From: Aegilops tauschii subsp. strangulata
Taxonomy: Eukaryota > Streptophyta > Magnoliopsida > Poales > Poaceae
Direction: 5' to 3'
DNA length: 64,000 nt
Assembly: GCF_002575655.3 (NCBI RefSeq)
Contig: NC_053035.3
Location: 375,759,792 to 375,823,791, forward strand
Below are positions 24,601 through 34,235 of the stretch, piece by piece (within the stretch, counting starts at the first letter, position 1; each line of letters starts with the position of its first letter). The notes under the pieces were generated by a model. The model made no database searches. It saw only the letters and a program-made list of their open reading frames with translations, and was not told where the DNA came from. The position numbers and the translations under genes are program-made.

Positions 24601-25850
24601 TGCAGCCTATAGTGGAATCTCTAGAAAGACTTATATTTAGGAAAGGAGGTACGAGGTAGTATCATGTATGACATCTACATATCTAATTTAGCAGCCAGTA
24701 GTAGAAATCATTGTCTGCACAAAGGGATTACTGGTCAAAAATCCTAGCAAAGCACGCTGGCAGGCACACAACAATACAAGAGAGAGAGACGCACTTACAA
24801 GATCATAACAATGCCTCAGTCCAGGATCTTGGTTGGCCAAGCTGTTAGTTCCAGAAGAAACGTCGTCCTTGTAGTTTTTGCCAGCTCCATAAAGGTAACA
24901 GTGACCTGTTAGTATATTTGAAGTACATCGGGCAGGTGATGCTGGATGGGTTTGGTGACAAGTACCTAGGCCGTGGCGCGTGGTTGGCATCTTGCCAAAC
25001 GGTGGGAATCAGGTTAGAAACGTCAAGGGTGATGACGCTGCGCTGGCTGTCAGGGTCTAGTAAGGAGATCTAGAACCGTCGAGTAGGTGTTTGTGGAGCG
25101 GCTCCGGTAGGGTGGACTACGGTGTGGGTGAAGCGGATCTGTGGCCGTGGACGAGGGCGTCAGTGAAGCTACTCCGGTGGTTGGGTTAAGGATGGTATCG
25201 ATGATGCGGATCTGCGGCCGTGGACGGGGCGTCAGAAGCTGCTCCGGTAGGTTGGATGAGGGTGCGACGAAGCGTATCTGTGGCCGTGGACTTGTGAGTT
25301 GGCAAAGCGGCCCCGGTAGGGTTGAGAACGGTATAGGCGAGGCTACTCTGGTAGGGTTGACGATGGTGTCGGCGAAGCGGCTCCGGTAGGGTTGAGGAAG
25401 GTGTCGGCGAAGAGGATCAGAGGCCGTCGGTGGGGCGGCTCCGGGGGGTGTGGACGAAGCGTCTCCGGTGGGGAGGACGAATGAGCCGCTGCAGATGCGC
25501 TGCGGTTGACGAGAGTACCGGCGAAGCAGATCCGGCATCGTGGACAAGGCCGGCACTGAATGGGCTGTGGTACAGTGGTGGATGAGCAGTCTACTTGTTT
25601 CTAGTGGAGGTGGGAGAGGTAGATGTGGCTGCAGAAGCATATCCGGCGAGGTGGACGCCGCTGGCAGTGAATGGGCTCTGGTACGCCGGTGGATGAGCAG
25701 TCTAGGGTTTCGAGAGGGGAGGGGTAGAAAGGCCGATGAAGTATGGACGGCGTGATGTAAGATGCTCTGGTGCTGTGGACTTAGTCGTTTTTGCGGGAGG
25801 GGGAGAGGAAATGGGGTTGCCGTGTGGTGGGGGGAACCGGAATTTACCAA
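21641..25850 (-). CDS. CACTA-borne multi-exon gene with coiled-coil exon
   Basis: Exons are read from splice sites and by comparison with the plus-strand gene at 54949-58307. A proline/serine-rich first exon (about 25850-25050) is built of degenerate repeats around PDPLRRHLPQPYRSR. A second ends at 24799 with donor GATCTT|GTAAGT. A third, 22536-22402 (45 codons), ends at GTAAGT. The fourth, about 21905-21641, is a coiled coil (LEHQLEVARQRVHDSQRTIN) ending at a stop. All lie inside the CACTA element. By position it could be the TnpA-like DNA-binding gene, but no known domain proves that; a captured host gene is the alternative. The first exon's start codon is not certain. Confidence 0.5.
22422..22481 (-). 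repeat. 30-base tandem duplication inside an exon
   Basis: Two exact adjacent copies of a 30-base unit encode a repeated EPCKRSRSCA decapeptide in frame. The homologous exon at 55665 has one copy. Confidence 0.85.
22740..23760 (+). other. Plus-strand leader-like insert in an intron
   Basis: A C/T-rich stretch with a CCCTAGGGTTCC phrase at 22973 resembles a plant 5' leader, followed by a 124-codon frame (22927-23301) with no known domain, then a tandem repeat. It interrupts an intron of the minus-strand gene and may be a separate insertion. Function unknown. Confidence 0.3.
23335..23712. repeat. Tandem repeat, about 33-36 bases, GCTATGAGCTGCTGCTG
   Basis: About ten imperfect copies of a unit reading TATGATGAATTGCTATGAGC plus a variable CTG-rich tail. 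Copy length varies through gain and loss of CTG triplets. Not CRISPR-like: there are no unique spacers. Confidence 0.85.
24495..24649. mobile_element. Stowaway-type MITE
   Basis: Inverted ends CCACCTCTGTTCCTAAATAT and its partner TTTAGGAAAGGAGG lie between TA duplications (24493 and 24650). The inner AGATTCACTCATTTTGCTCC phrase is shared with the MITE at 49732. It lies in the CACTA gene's intron. Confidence 0.85.
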
Positions 25851-26000
25851 AGCAGCCCCGACCTATTATGTAGATGAGGGCGGTATTGTTACTGTTGTTC
25901 TCCGTGCACCAAGGACAAAAGGGGAATTTCGCATGCTAAAGACTAGGTGGCGGAAATTTTGGAAGGAGGCGGGAGATTTTGCCACCCGCTAGATCATTCG

Positions 26001-26739
26001 TATCCAGTTTCAACTAATTTTGGATCGTGCTTGCGGGAAGGTCATGCGAGACTGTGTACACGGGGCACGCGTCAGCAGTTAATAACTGGTGTGAAGTCCA
26101 CCCCAGAAAAAAGACAATAACTCGGGATGATGCACCGATAACTTGGACATTCACACGGGCACGACCAATCGTATGGGTGTAGAGGCATGTTCACAAAAAA
26201 AGGGATCAAACGCTCAGCCTATGTATTTCTCGTGTAAATAGATAATTTAGTGCCATTGGTTATTTACTTTAAACATAATGCATTGACGTGTTAGTGTAGA
26301 GGCGCACAAAAAGAAATGGATATTGTAGTCCCACAAAAGAAATGGATATTGTAGTCCGCTACTTAAAAGTGTTACCTCATATGATTACATAGCCTCCATT
26401 TCATAAATTGCGTACCCGTTGAATTCATATATGAATATTACATATATTACTTCATAATAGAACCTTAAATCATCTAAGACTAATGAATTTGAATGCAAGA
26501 GTAACAATGGTGCATGTACATGATAGCTACATTGGTTGTTTGAAGAAACATCACTGTAACTTTGGCATGCAAAATTGAAAAGGTTTATCTAGATAGAAAA
26601 AATGTGATATGTGAGTGTCCAATCTTTATAGCGTTGAATCGATATTGTACCTTTGGCCACGATACGAAGTAGATATTGATTTATGTTCAAGCGATGCACG
26701 TCCACGATCGCTAGATAGTGATACGTGAATGAATTGTGC
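26001..26739. other. Unassigned noncoding DNA
   Basis: AT-rich, no long frame. A duplicated phrase AAAGAAATGGATATTGTAGTCC occurs at 26311 and 26337. The right end of CACTA element 1 should be near here but no TIR is seen. Confidence 0.35.
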
Positions 26740-27054
26740 AATCTCTCTCACACGCATACATATCTCATTTCCCCGTGGGCATCAGAATCACACACGCGCA
26801 CTTCGTGTATTTCTCTCCCTCCATCAAGGTTAGAATTCGTCTTTCTACCCCGTCCTACAAGTCTCTCACACACAAACACACATGCTCTCTCTGTCGAACA
26901 TGCCCACCACTTTAATTCCGCCCACCCACAGCCACTAATGTCTCAAAGGATAATTATGTCTCTCACACATATGCCTAAGGTTAACTCGAGTTCCGGAACC
27001 ATATGAATACATACAATGGTATTCTAGCAGAGCACCTTTTGGTCTGAGATCTCG

Positions 27055-27085
<31 letters not shown>

Positions 27086-27234
27086 GCGCGCGTAGACATT
27101 GTTTATCGCTTCATTTTTTGGCACTTGCATGCACATCATTTGTTTATCTCTGTGATGCTTTAAGTATGCCTCGCACACATCCTATCTACCTATCCCTTAA
27201 TATAGATATGGGTCACACAAACTCCTTCTCCCTA
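26740..27234. repeat. CT/CA-rich region with (CT)n(CA)n microsatellite
   Basis: Loose CTCTCACACAC-type sequence throughout, with a compound microsatellite at 27051-27091 (CT, then CA, then CG repeats). No gene. Confidence 0.75.
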
Positions 27235-27475
27235 CTAGCAAGATGCCCATGCGTTGCACGGAACATCAAGATGCATTTGTATGATTAGTTTATCTTGTGC
27301 GAGAAAAAGATGAATGAGCGAATGCCTTATTTGCAAATGTGGAGAGGGGTGTGGGTATCCTTTTGCAAAATTGCCATAGTTTCCTTCCTATCCGTTAGAT
27401 ATAAATCGGATGGCCTATATTGCAGGATGGTAGGAACACCATCATCACCAACTCTGTTTTTTATAAGAGTAGAGA
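27235..27475 (-). mobile_element. Short Helitron-like element, family A
   Basis: On the minus strand it opens TCTCTACTCTTATAAAAA and ends with CCGTGCAACGCATGGGC (the hairpin), ATCTTG and CTAG, with A before and T after it. These are the Helitron hallmarks: 5' TC, 3' hairpin then CTRR, insertion between A and T. It is 241 bases and non-coding, so it would need a transposase from elsewhere. The family call is mine from structure. Confidence 0.7.
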
Positions 27476-27673
27476 TATGTAAGTGTCACTGCCCCCTCCC
27501 CTACCCACCCACCCACACACACACACTTCCCGACACCGGAGGAGTAGGGTGACACCTCAATCTTGATACTAATCTATCGACTGGCTTCTCTCTCAAACAC
27601 ACACACACACTACCCGACACCGAAGGAGTAGGGTGGCACCTCGATCTTGATAGTAATCTATCTACTCCTCTTT

Positions 27674-27704
<31 letters not shown>

Positions 27705-27930
27705 TCGCTAGTTGTGCCTCTGTGCCTACCGCGCACACGCTCGATACGTCTTTCTCTCCCTCCCCTTCCCGCACCCCCAACCCCAACAATGACAGCAAAA
27801 GGGTGACAACTCAATCTGATCTTAATTTGTCAATCGGTTTCTCTCTTAAACATCGTGTGTCTGTGCCTCGCTCAAACACACGAGATACGTCTTTTTCTCT
27901 GTAGCCCCCTCAATATGTAGACTTCGCGTG
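27476..27930. repeat. CA-rich region with an 80-base tandem repeat
   Basis: A unit beginning CCCGACACCGGAGGAGTAGGG (27529) recurs at 27612, each followed by TGATA-TAATCTAT and a CA tract. A pure (CA)n run is at 27676-27705. Frames here are low complexity. Confidence 0.7.
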
Positions 27931-28130
27931 CGCGCTCATCTGTAGTGATGATGACGCTGAACCCAATGTGCCTTGTTTTCACCGGCCTCATGTGATAGTT
28001 TTCACCCTATTTTCTGTTAATTAACAAGACAACCTTTTCTTTGTTACTACTAGTGAATCTGAAATCATTCGGGGCAGACATATAATATATCACTTCAACC
28101 CAATTATCGCAGTAACTATTTTAAAAGAAA
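27931..28130. other. Unassigned noncoding DNA
   Basis: About 200 bases with no frame or repeat end, immediately left of the nested Helitron group. Confidence 0.4.
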
Positions 28131-28200
28131 CTAGCTAGATGCCCGTGCATTGCACGGAACATCAAGATGCATTTGTATGAGTAGTTTATGATGTGAGAGA

Positions 28201-28783
28201 CTAGCAAGATGCCCATGCGTTGCACGGAACATCAAGATGCATTTATATGAGTAGTTTATCTTGTGAGAGAAAAGGATGAACGAGGGAAGGCCTTATTGGC
28301 AAATGTGGAGAGGGGTGTGGGTATCTTTTTGCAAAATTGCCATAGTTTCCTTCCTATCCGTCAGATATAAATCGGACGGCCTATATTGCAGGATGGCAGG
28401 CACACCATCATCACCAACTCTGTTTTTATCTCTAATTCCTATAAAAGACTCAGTTGGTGATGATGGTGTGTCTACCATCCGTCATTTCTGACCATCAGAT
28501 CTACATCTAACGACTATGATGTAAGTCGTGGCATTTCTGCAATAAGACCCCACTTCTCTGCTCCAATTTGCAGAAGCCCCTTAGTATCTTGAAACCAACC
28601 ACATCCCTCCCCCACCTCATCAAAACAGCCACAAGGAATATATTTTGAGTGAAACCTAATACGACTATATTTTTAGTGATAGATACACCAAACTAGAGTG
28701 ATTTTCTTTCAAGTTTGTGAACATGTATTATTCTATTTTGGATCCGTTGCAACGCACAGGCACATTGCTAGTAAGAGTAGAGA
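28201..28783 (-). mobile_element. Helitron-like family A copy (A1), inserted in A0
   Basis: A1 is 240 bases once the inner element is removed, against 241 for the copy at 27235. Left end CTAGCAAGATGCCC, right end TAAGAGTAGAGA. It is split at 28428/28772 by a family B element. Confidence 0.8.
28429..28771 (+). mobile_element. Helitron-like family B copy (B1), inserted in A1
   Basis: Opens TCTCTAATTCCTATAAAAG and ends GCAACGCACAGGCACATTGCTAG. The flanks are A on the left and T on the right, and joining them rebuilds TTTTTATAAGAGTAG of A1 exactly. It is 343 bases and noncoding. After the first 40 bases it is unrelated to family A, but both share the opening TATAAAA-GACTCAGTTGGTGATG phrase. Confidence 0.8.
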
Positions 28784-28942
28784 AAAGGATCAACGAGGGA
28801 AGGCCTTATTTGCAAACGTGGAGAGGGGTGTGGGTATCTTTTTGCAAAATTGTGATAGTTTCCTTCCTATCCATTAGATATAAATCCGACGGCCTATATT
28901 GCAGGATGGCACGCACACCATCATCACCAACTCTGTTTTCTA

Positions 28943-29104
28943 CTCCCTCCGTTCCTAAATATTTGTCTTTTTAGAGATTTCAACAAGTGACTACATACGG
29001 TCAAAAATGAGTGAATCTACAGTCTAAAATATGTCTACATACACATCCGTATGTGGTACTCCATTTGAAATCTGAAAAAGACAAATATTTAGGAACGATT
29101 GGAG
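28943..29104. mobile_element. Stowaway-type MITE inside A0
   Basis: Inverted ends CTCCCTCCGTTCCTAAATAT and its partner ATATTTAGGAACGATTGGAG, between TA duplications at 28941 and 29105. Confidence 0.9.
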
Positions 29105-29144
29105 TATAAGAGTAGACATGGAGATATATCTCCAGCATGGTCTA

Positions 29145-29260
29145 CAACAAAAATTTGCTAGACTGGTTAGCGCTGGATGCTCGCAAAGTGATGACCTGAG
29201 TTCGAATTCTGTCTTTAACTTTAGATTTTTATATTATACATTACTTATTTAATATATACT
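29145..29260 (+). ncRNA. tRNA-derived SINE-like sequence
   Basis: TAGACTGGTTAGCGC resembles a polymerase III A box and, 31 bases on, GAGTTCGAATTCT a B box. A T-rich tail follows. It does not fold as a tRNA. SINE remnant is the likeliest reading. Confidence 0.4.
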
Positions 29261-29718
29261 TCTTTCGCTACTGTACTGACAGTGGAACCCATAGAGTACT
29301 TAGAATACAAGATTAAGGATGGACTTGTTTCTTTTTAACTTTCTGTATGAAGTTGTAGCCACCCTGCAAGTCACGTGTACACTGTACATGCAATTAACTT
29401 TTTATAGAGGGAGAATCATACACGCAGTTAACTCAAATGGATTGGATGTGACTCTATTATTTCCAGCATAAGAGCATCTCCAATGGCAGACGGCAAATTT
29501 CCTCCCGCTTCCTTCCGCGGAGGACGACATCAAACGTCAGCGGCATACTTTTTCACAACTCTAACCAACCAGATGAAATTCATGCAAACACGGACTGTTT
29601 TCATATAAGCATGCAGGATTTCGTATAAAAAAGTTGGATCTTCATATAAACATGATGGATTTTATTACATTTACATGAACTAAGTGGTGCTAATCCGGCT
29701 CTCTTGGTATAATTAATA
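29261..29718. other. Unassigned noncoding DNA
   Basis: No frame of note. AGAGCATCTCCAATGG at 29471 resembles the start phrase common in grass MITE-like and Harbinger-type repeats, but no partner end was found. Confidence 0.35.
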
Positions 29719-29836
29719 CTCCCTCCGTCCGGAAATACTTGTCCTAGAAATGGATGTATCTAGACCTATTTTAGTTATAGACACATCCAATTTATCCATT
29801 CTTAGAACAAATATTTCCCGCCAGCAGGAGAGGGAG
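29719..29836. mobile_element. Stowaway-type MITE
   Basis: Ends CTCCCTCCGTCCGGAAATAC and AAATATTTCCC...AGGGAG with TA at 29717 and 29837; 118 bases. The right arm carries a small extra CCAGCAGG. Confidence 0.85.
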
Positions 29837-29848
29837 TACCTAATCTAA

Positions 29849-30370
29849 ATGGCCGCCCGCGGATCCCATTGTCTTCCTCATGTCCGGCAGACACTTGCGG
29901 GGTCGACGAAGGTCCTCGGAAGAGACGAAGCAGCAAAGAAACCACCTGAATGCGCAGTCGTCGCCTCGATGGAGGCCTTCATGGGACCCAAGTGGCGGCG
30001 GCCTCCGGTGTTCTACTTCTCCTCGATGATGGTGGCGGACACGGAGAAGCTGGCCACCAACTCGTCGCTCTCCACACACCCGGCTTCTGTCTCTGCCTAC
30101 ATGGCGTTCCCGCAGGCACGGGAGGCGCGGCCGCAGGCACGGGAGGTGCACCCACAGACACGGGAGGCGCGGCCACCACAGACACTGGTGGCGCGGTACG
30201 ACGCGGCAGCGACGACGCCCGTATCGGTGTGCTCGCCGCCATGCCGGCGTGGAGCAACTCGCCACTCCTCATCGAGCTAAACTGGAGCAGCGAGTTGCTG
30301 AACCACGCATAGGATTGGGGCGGCAACTGGCTCCATCGGGCCAAGCGAGGTTGATGAAGCACCGAGCGGC
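29849..30370. other. GC-rich coding-like fragment, product unrecognised
   Basis: Open frames of 120-143 codons run on both strands, as expected in GC-rich DNA, and none can be preferred with certainty. A 21-27 base repeat around CACGGGAGGCGCGGCC (30109-30190) encodes a repetitive peptide in each frame. The sequence continues right into two GAGGGCGGACGG-type repeats at 30533 and 30585, typical of promoter-side DNA of a minus-strand gene. It may be a gene fragment carried by the Helitron ending at 31837. Confidence 0.35.
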
Positions 30371-31019
30371 CTCGCCCATATCCGGATGGATCGGCGGGCC
30401 ACCCAGCCGGTAGTATGCCGGAGAATGGCTCCTAGGAAGCCATTGGAAGAGTGGAGAAAATGGTGGAGGAGGAGATGGGGGAGCGGCGGAGGGGTGCGAT
30501 TCTTGCCCGCAGTCTGTCTGGCCTCGTTTAAATAGAGGGCGGACGGTAGGAGCTTGGCCGACGTCTGGCCTAGTTTAAACTAAGGGCGGACGGGAGGAGC
30601 TCGGCCGGTGTTGCGTTTAATTTCGGCCTACTCATGAACGGACGTGTGGCCGGAGTAGGTTTCTTGGTTTGATGGAGGCGAGGAGGCGTGTTCAGCCGGG
30701 CGTGCAGCGGGCGGTGCAGTACTATTCAATTTGACAGCGGGCGGCGCAGTTCCTGATGCGGCTTTAATGCAGACGAGGGAGCGATAGCGGTTCCCAAAAT
30801 GTTGAACGGCCAATGATGTATCCTCCTTCAATTAGCATCGTGCATGCATGAGGGAAGTAATGGGGGGAGGACCGGGAAAAGAGGCTGCATGATGTGAATG
30901 CAACGCAGTTTGCACTCACATAAAGGCGCCCCTCCATTCCAATGCATCTACCACATCGTACGCACCTAAGCATTTGCCTAAGCACCTACACTAAGCGCAA
31001 AAGTGCTCACTCCAGACCC
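30371..31019. other. Region between two gene-like fragments
   Basis: GC-rich noncoding DNA with repeated GGGCGGACGG-GGAGCT phrases at about 30536 and 30583, and CAGCGGGCGGCGCAGTTC near 30735. No supported gene. Confidence 0.4.
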
Positions 31020-31562
31020 ATGGCGGCGATGCGCGCGAGCGGCAAGCGGCTGTGCCAGATGGTCCATGATGCCGGCCTGCGGCATGGCGCCGAGGATCGT
31101 GTCCAGACGGTGTTCGCGACTGACTAGTGGATGGCCGCCGTCGACGCCAACTACGACTCTCAGTTGGACTAGATGATCGTTGCCACCACCAACAAGTTCA
31201 CCGTCCTCAGGAAGCTCGGGGACGTCATCGCCGTACTCCTCCAGCCCGCGCGCCCGGGATCCTCATTGCCTGCCACCCTAATTGGCCTCCATGGCCGGAA
31301 CCTCTTTCAAGCACTGGTGGCCCTGCGACTGCCCGCCGACGCCACGAAGAATGTCCACCTGGAGGTCGCGCTCTCCACGAGGCGCCTCGCCCTGCAAGAA
31401 TTCGTCGACCTACACATCCACATGTATGAGAAAACCGTGTACATAGGTATCTACCAGGCCATTGAGGACGCTACGACGTTGGCCTTCCTCAACCGGCTGG
31501 AAGCCTTGGATGCCTTTGCTGAGAAGCACCTTGACCTCACCACAAAAGCCGCCGCTCCTTAG
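31020..31562 (+). pseudogene. Unrecognised single-exon gene with two in-frame TAG stops
   Basis: From ATG at 31020 one frame runs 180 codons to TAG at 31560, broken only by TAG at 31125 and TAG at 31170. The last part (from 31173) is 129 residues with regular amphipathic helices, for example LQEFVDLHIHMYEKTV and LEALDAFAEKHLDL. I recognise no family. The frame is otherwise preserved, so the stops look recent or the gene was recently captured. A Helitron-type 3' end follows 275 bases downstream, which suggests transposon cargo. Confidence 0.5.
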
Positions 31563-31811
31563 CCGCCGGTCGGTGGCCCGACGCACTAAGTTGAGGAGGA
31601 GGAGGTCGTACGTTGATGGATGCATCTTTCTTCTTGCCTCCTGTAACCACCACTACGATCGCATCATCGTGGCATTAATTCTTATTGTGCTATTGCATTC
31701 TCGTTCCAGTCAATACCGACATGTGCGATCCCTTTTCTTAATTATACGCATAACTGTAACTAGTACTCCATCTGTCAATTTATAAGTTGTGCTTACCTTT
31801 TCCATCAACTT
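31563..31811 (+). other. 3' flank of the pseudogene
   Basis: Noncoding, AT-rich, resembling a 3' untranslated region. A lone Stowaway-like half end (GTACTCCATCTGTC) is at 31762 without a partner. Confidence 0.35.
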
Positions 31812-31837
31812 CGTGCAACGCACGGGCATCTTGCTAG
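31812..31837 (+). mobile_element. Helitron-like 3' end
   Basis: CGTGCAACGCACGGGC, ATCTTG and CTAG: the family A hairpin and CTRR end, here on the plus strand. The next base is A rather than T. The matching 5' TC end is not identified, so the captured length is unknown. Confidence 0.6.
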
Positions 31838-32008
31838 AAACACTAGAACATGTCGGACCGCATGTGACCAAACCGACGATGCGCCAACCTAGCTACTACG
31901 TACCCTGCTTATCTGGCGGAAATAGCCCCGCCCTAGCGTTTCCAATCGTTATTTCTATCTATCGATCGTGCCAAGGAGCAGAACCAAATGTTACAATTTA
32001 TACATTTT
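31838..32008. other. Short unassigned spacer
   Basis: No frame or repeat seen. Confidence 0.4.
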
Positions 32009-32349
32009 TCTCTACTCCTACTCCTATAAAAGACTCAGTTGGTGATGGTGGTGTGTCTGCCATCCGTCGTTTCTGACCATTAGATCTGCATCTAACGCCT
32101 GTGAGGTAAGTTGTGGCATTTTTGCAACAATAGCCCACTTCTCTGCTCCAATTTGCAGAAAACCCCTTATTATCTTGAAAGCAACCACATCCCTCCCTCA
32201 CCTCATCACAACAGGCTGAGAAATATATTTTGAGTAAAAAGTAATATATTAGGAGTATATCAAAACAAGAGTGATTTCTTTCAAGTTTGTGAACAAGTAC
32301 TAATATTCTACTACTTTGGATCCGTCGCAACGCACGAGCACGTTGCCAG
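32009..32349 (+). mobile_element. Helitron-like family B copy (B2)
   Basis: 341 bases, aligned by eye along its whole length with B1 at 28429. It opens TCTCTACTCCTACTCCTAT and ends GCAACGCACGAGCACGTTGCCAG, with the terminal CTAG changed to CCAG. Flanked by T on both sides. Confidence 0.75.
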
Positions 32350-32632
32350 TAAAAGGAAAAGGCCTGCCGCGTTCGCGTCGCACCCCCACATGCCCGGGAA
32401 TCGGGAGTACTCCACGGCCCGTGCGGCACGCCACATAGCTAGGGAAGGCGTGTTGCCTAGCATTTTCACTTTCATGTGGGACCGCCGTTGAGCAAACCGA
32501 CCATTGGCAAACCGCACCCCGCCCGCCGCCGGGCTGGAAAATAGAAACGAGGGGAAGATCTAGTTGTAGCACGGAAGCCAAGAAATTTGGTGTCTGATGG
32601 GGCTCGTTGATAGAGTGTTATTTATTCATAAC
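32350..32632. other. Unassigned spacer between Helitron-like copies
   Basis: GC-rich to 32540, then AT-rich. Short frames on the minus strand have no domain. Confidence 0.4.
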
Positions 32633-32866
32633 TAGCAAGATGCCCATGCGTTGCACGGAAAATCAAGATGCATTTGTATGAGTAGTTTATGTTGTGGGAG
32701 AAAAGGATGAACAAGAAAAGGCCTTATTTGCAAATGTGGAGAGGGGTGTGGGCATCTTTTTGCAAAATTGCTATAGTTTCCTTCCTATCCGTCATATATA
32801 AATCGGACGGCCTATATTGCAGGATGGCAGGCACACCATCATCACCAACTCTGTTTTTATAAGAGT
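32633..32866 (-). mobile_element. Helitron-like family A copy
   Basis: Left end CTAGCAAGATGCCCATGCG preceded by A. It runs the whole family A length; the right end merges into a TATAGA microsatellite, so its 5' TC is not fixed. Confidence 0.75.
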
Positions 32867-32952
32867 ATATAGATATAGATATAGATAGATATAGATATAG
32901 ATATAGATATAGATAGATATAGATATAGGATATAAATATAGATATAGAGAGT
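32864..32952. repeat. (TATAGA)n microsatellite
   Basis: About 14 imperfect copies of TATAGA/GATATA, probably grown from the TATAGATAT end of the neighbouring element. Confidence 0.9.
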
Positions 32953-32958
32953 AGAGAT

Positions 32959-33021
32959 TTGGTTACCAAATCTCATGCGTGCAATGCACGTGTAGATTAC
33001 TAGTTGGTTACCAAATCTCAT
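32959..33021 (+). mobile_element. Third Helitron-like 3' end between 18-base direct repeats
   Basis: TTGGTTACCAAATCTCAT occurs at 32959 and 33004. Between them is CGTGCAATGCACG, TGTAGATTA and CTAG (33000-33003) with T next, a hairpin end different from families A and B. The repeat could reflect duplication of the target or end. Confidence 0.5.
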
Positions 33022-33069
33022 CCGGGTTTGGCACGAGCTCGTACTACAGGAGCCGCACAAAGCCTTCCT

Positions 33070-33725
33070 ATCCGTCACAACGCACGGGCACATTTCCCTC
33101 TCGGGGCCCACGGGACCGAGCTTCAGTGGCTTAGTGCACCGGCCTAGGAGTCAATGACATGCGAACCTTAAATGCGGCTGGCCCACATGTCATTCTCATG
33201 GTGGTGGCGTGGTTCGCGACTCACTCATTCGAGATGAACCGGCCGGTGGTGGCGTGGCCGTGGCGAGGGTGCCACAGCTGGGCGTCGAGGCGTTACGAGG
33301 TGTAGATGGCCACACCGGCGGGTACTACCTGTAGTACAGAAGTACTCCAGCTGAGGATTGATGCCCGGGACGAAATGTGTCACAGCCGCTGGATGAAAAT
33401 TCGATGGTGCGGGAGTACGGATCGGAGCAGGCAAACCGCGTCCAATCGGGTGTGGCTATGGTAGAAAGTTGATGGTCGCCGCAGTTCAGCTGGCCCGCAT
33501 GTCATGCACACAAAGGCAAAGGAGCGGTGGGGCCGAGAGGGATGAGGCGCACGTCGGGGGACGTCATGCCGTGGGTTGGAGCGGCGTCGTGGGAATCGCT
33601 TGTGGGTGTGGCAGTGGTAGAAACAAGAAACGTGATGGTCGCCGTGGTTCAACTTCCATGGACAAGCTCTCATGTGTGCTGACACATGCACTACATACCG
33701 CTCACTGTAAGGAGCAGTAGTAGAG
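33070..33725. repeat. Duplicated segment, copy 1
   Basis: Matches 35440-35910 in blocks: CTCTCGGGGCCC, then the stretch around GTCATGCACACAAAGGCA, then GTGATGGTCGCCG-GTT-AACTTCCATGGACAAG and the CGATCACTGGAAGGAG-type end. GC-rich frames here are not conserved between copies, so it is not evidently coding. Confidence 0.65.
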
Positions 33726-33837
33726 AAAACTTGTTCCAAAGATACCATTTTTTCGATAAAATTCTCGAGATATCATTAGTTTTTACACATGGGATTACTC
33801 CTGCAAGGGTCAATCACAACAGGTGTTTTGTAAAAAA

Positions 33838-33879
33838 ATGCATCTTGATGTTCCCTGTAATGCACGGGCATCTTGCTAG
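33838..33879 (+). mobile_element. Family A Helitron-like 3' end
   Basis: ATGCATCTTGATGTTCC, a hairpin remnant and GGGCATCTTGCTAG, then T. Only the last 40 or so bases of family A are present. Confidence 0.6.
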
Positions 33880-34029
33880 TTATAGAAGAAGGCCACACGG
33901 GCATCTTGCCGCAGGGTGTGCCACCGACCCAAACTTCAATTTTCTTTTCAGACGATTAGGTGCACCGGATGTCGTGCCACACTACAAAATGTTAAAAAAT
34001 AGCTCCAAATTTTTTAAAACCTGTTATCT

Positions 34030-34193
34030 TCAAACCATCAAAACAGCCCGAGGAATATATTTTGAGTGAAGCATGATTTACTTTTACTGATATATGTATA
34101 TCAAAACTAGAGTGTTTATATTTCAAGCCAGTGAACAAGTATTATTCTACTACTTTGGATGCATTGCAACACACGGACCAGCACATTGGTAGT
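34030..34193 (+). mobile_element. Family B Helitron-like fragment (3' half)
   Basis: Matches the second half of B1 from CATCAAAACAGCC to GCACATTGG; the terminal CTAG has decayed to GGTAG. Confidence 0.6.
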
Positions 34194-34235
34194 AGTAGTC
34201 TCTATCTCTATCTGTACTCTAGTCTTATTCTTATA

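Larger units (their letters stand above)
20109..26000 (-). mobile_element. CACTA element 1 (left end certain, right end not found)
   Basis: CACTACAAAAAAGACACTTCCG starts at 20109, preceded by TTC as the possible 3-base target duplication. The subterminal part has inverted and direct copies of short motifs (GAAGTGTCC, TTCCATGAC), as CACTA ends do. Inside is a minus-strand multi-exon gene. No matching TTTTGTAGTG end was found to the right, so the right border near 26 kb is a guess from where the gene's upstream region stops; that end may be lost or lie further right. No Tnp2-type transposase is visible. Confidence 0.65.
28131..29116 (-). mobile_element. Helitron-like family A copy (A0), outer host of a nest
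   Basis: A0 is in three pieces: 28131-28200, 28784-28942 and 29105-29116. Its left end is CTAG plus the GCCCGTGCATTGCACGG hairpin. After removing the element at 28201-28783, GTGAGAGA joins AAAGGATCAACG as in other family A copies; after removing the MITE at 28943, CTCTGTTTTC joins TATAAGAGTAGA. So it predates both. Confidence 0.75.

Noticed and set aside
26725..27930. Frames of 65-93 codons rich in Ser/His/Thr or Cys/Val
   Set aside because: Translations of CT/CA microsatellites.
29145..29260. A functional tRNA gene
   Set aside because: A- and B-box-like words are present but the arms do not pair into a cloverleaf.
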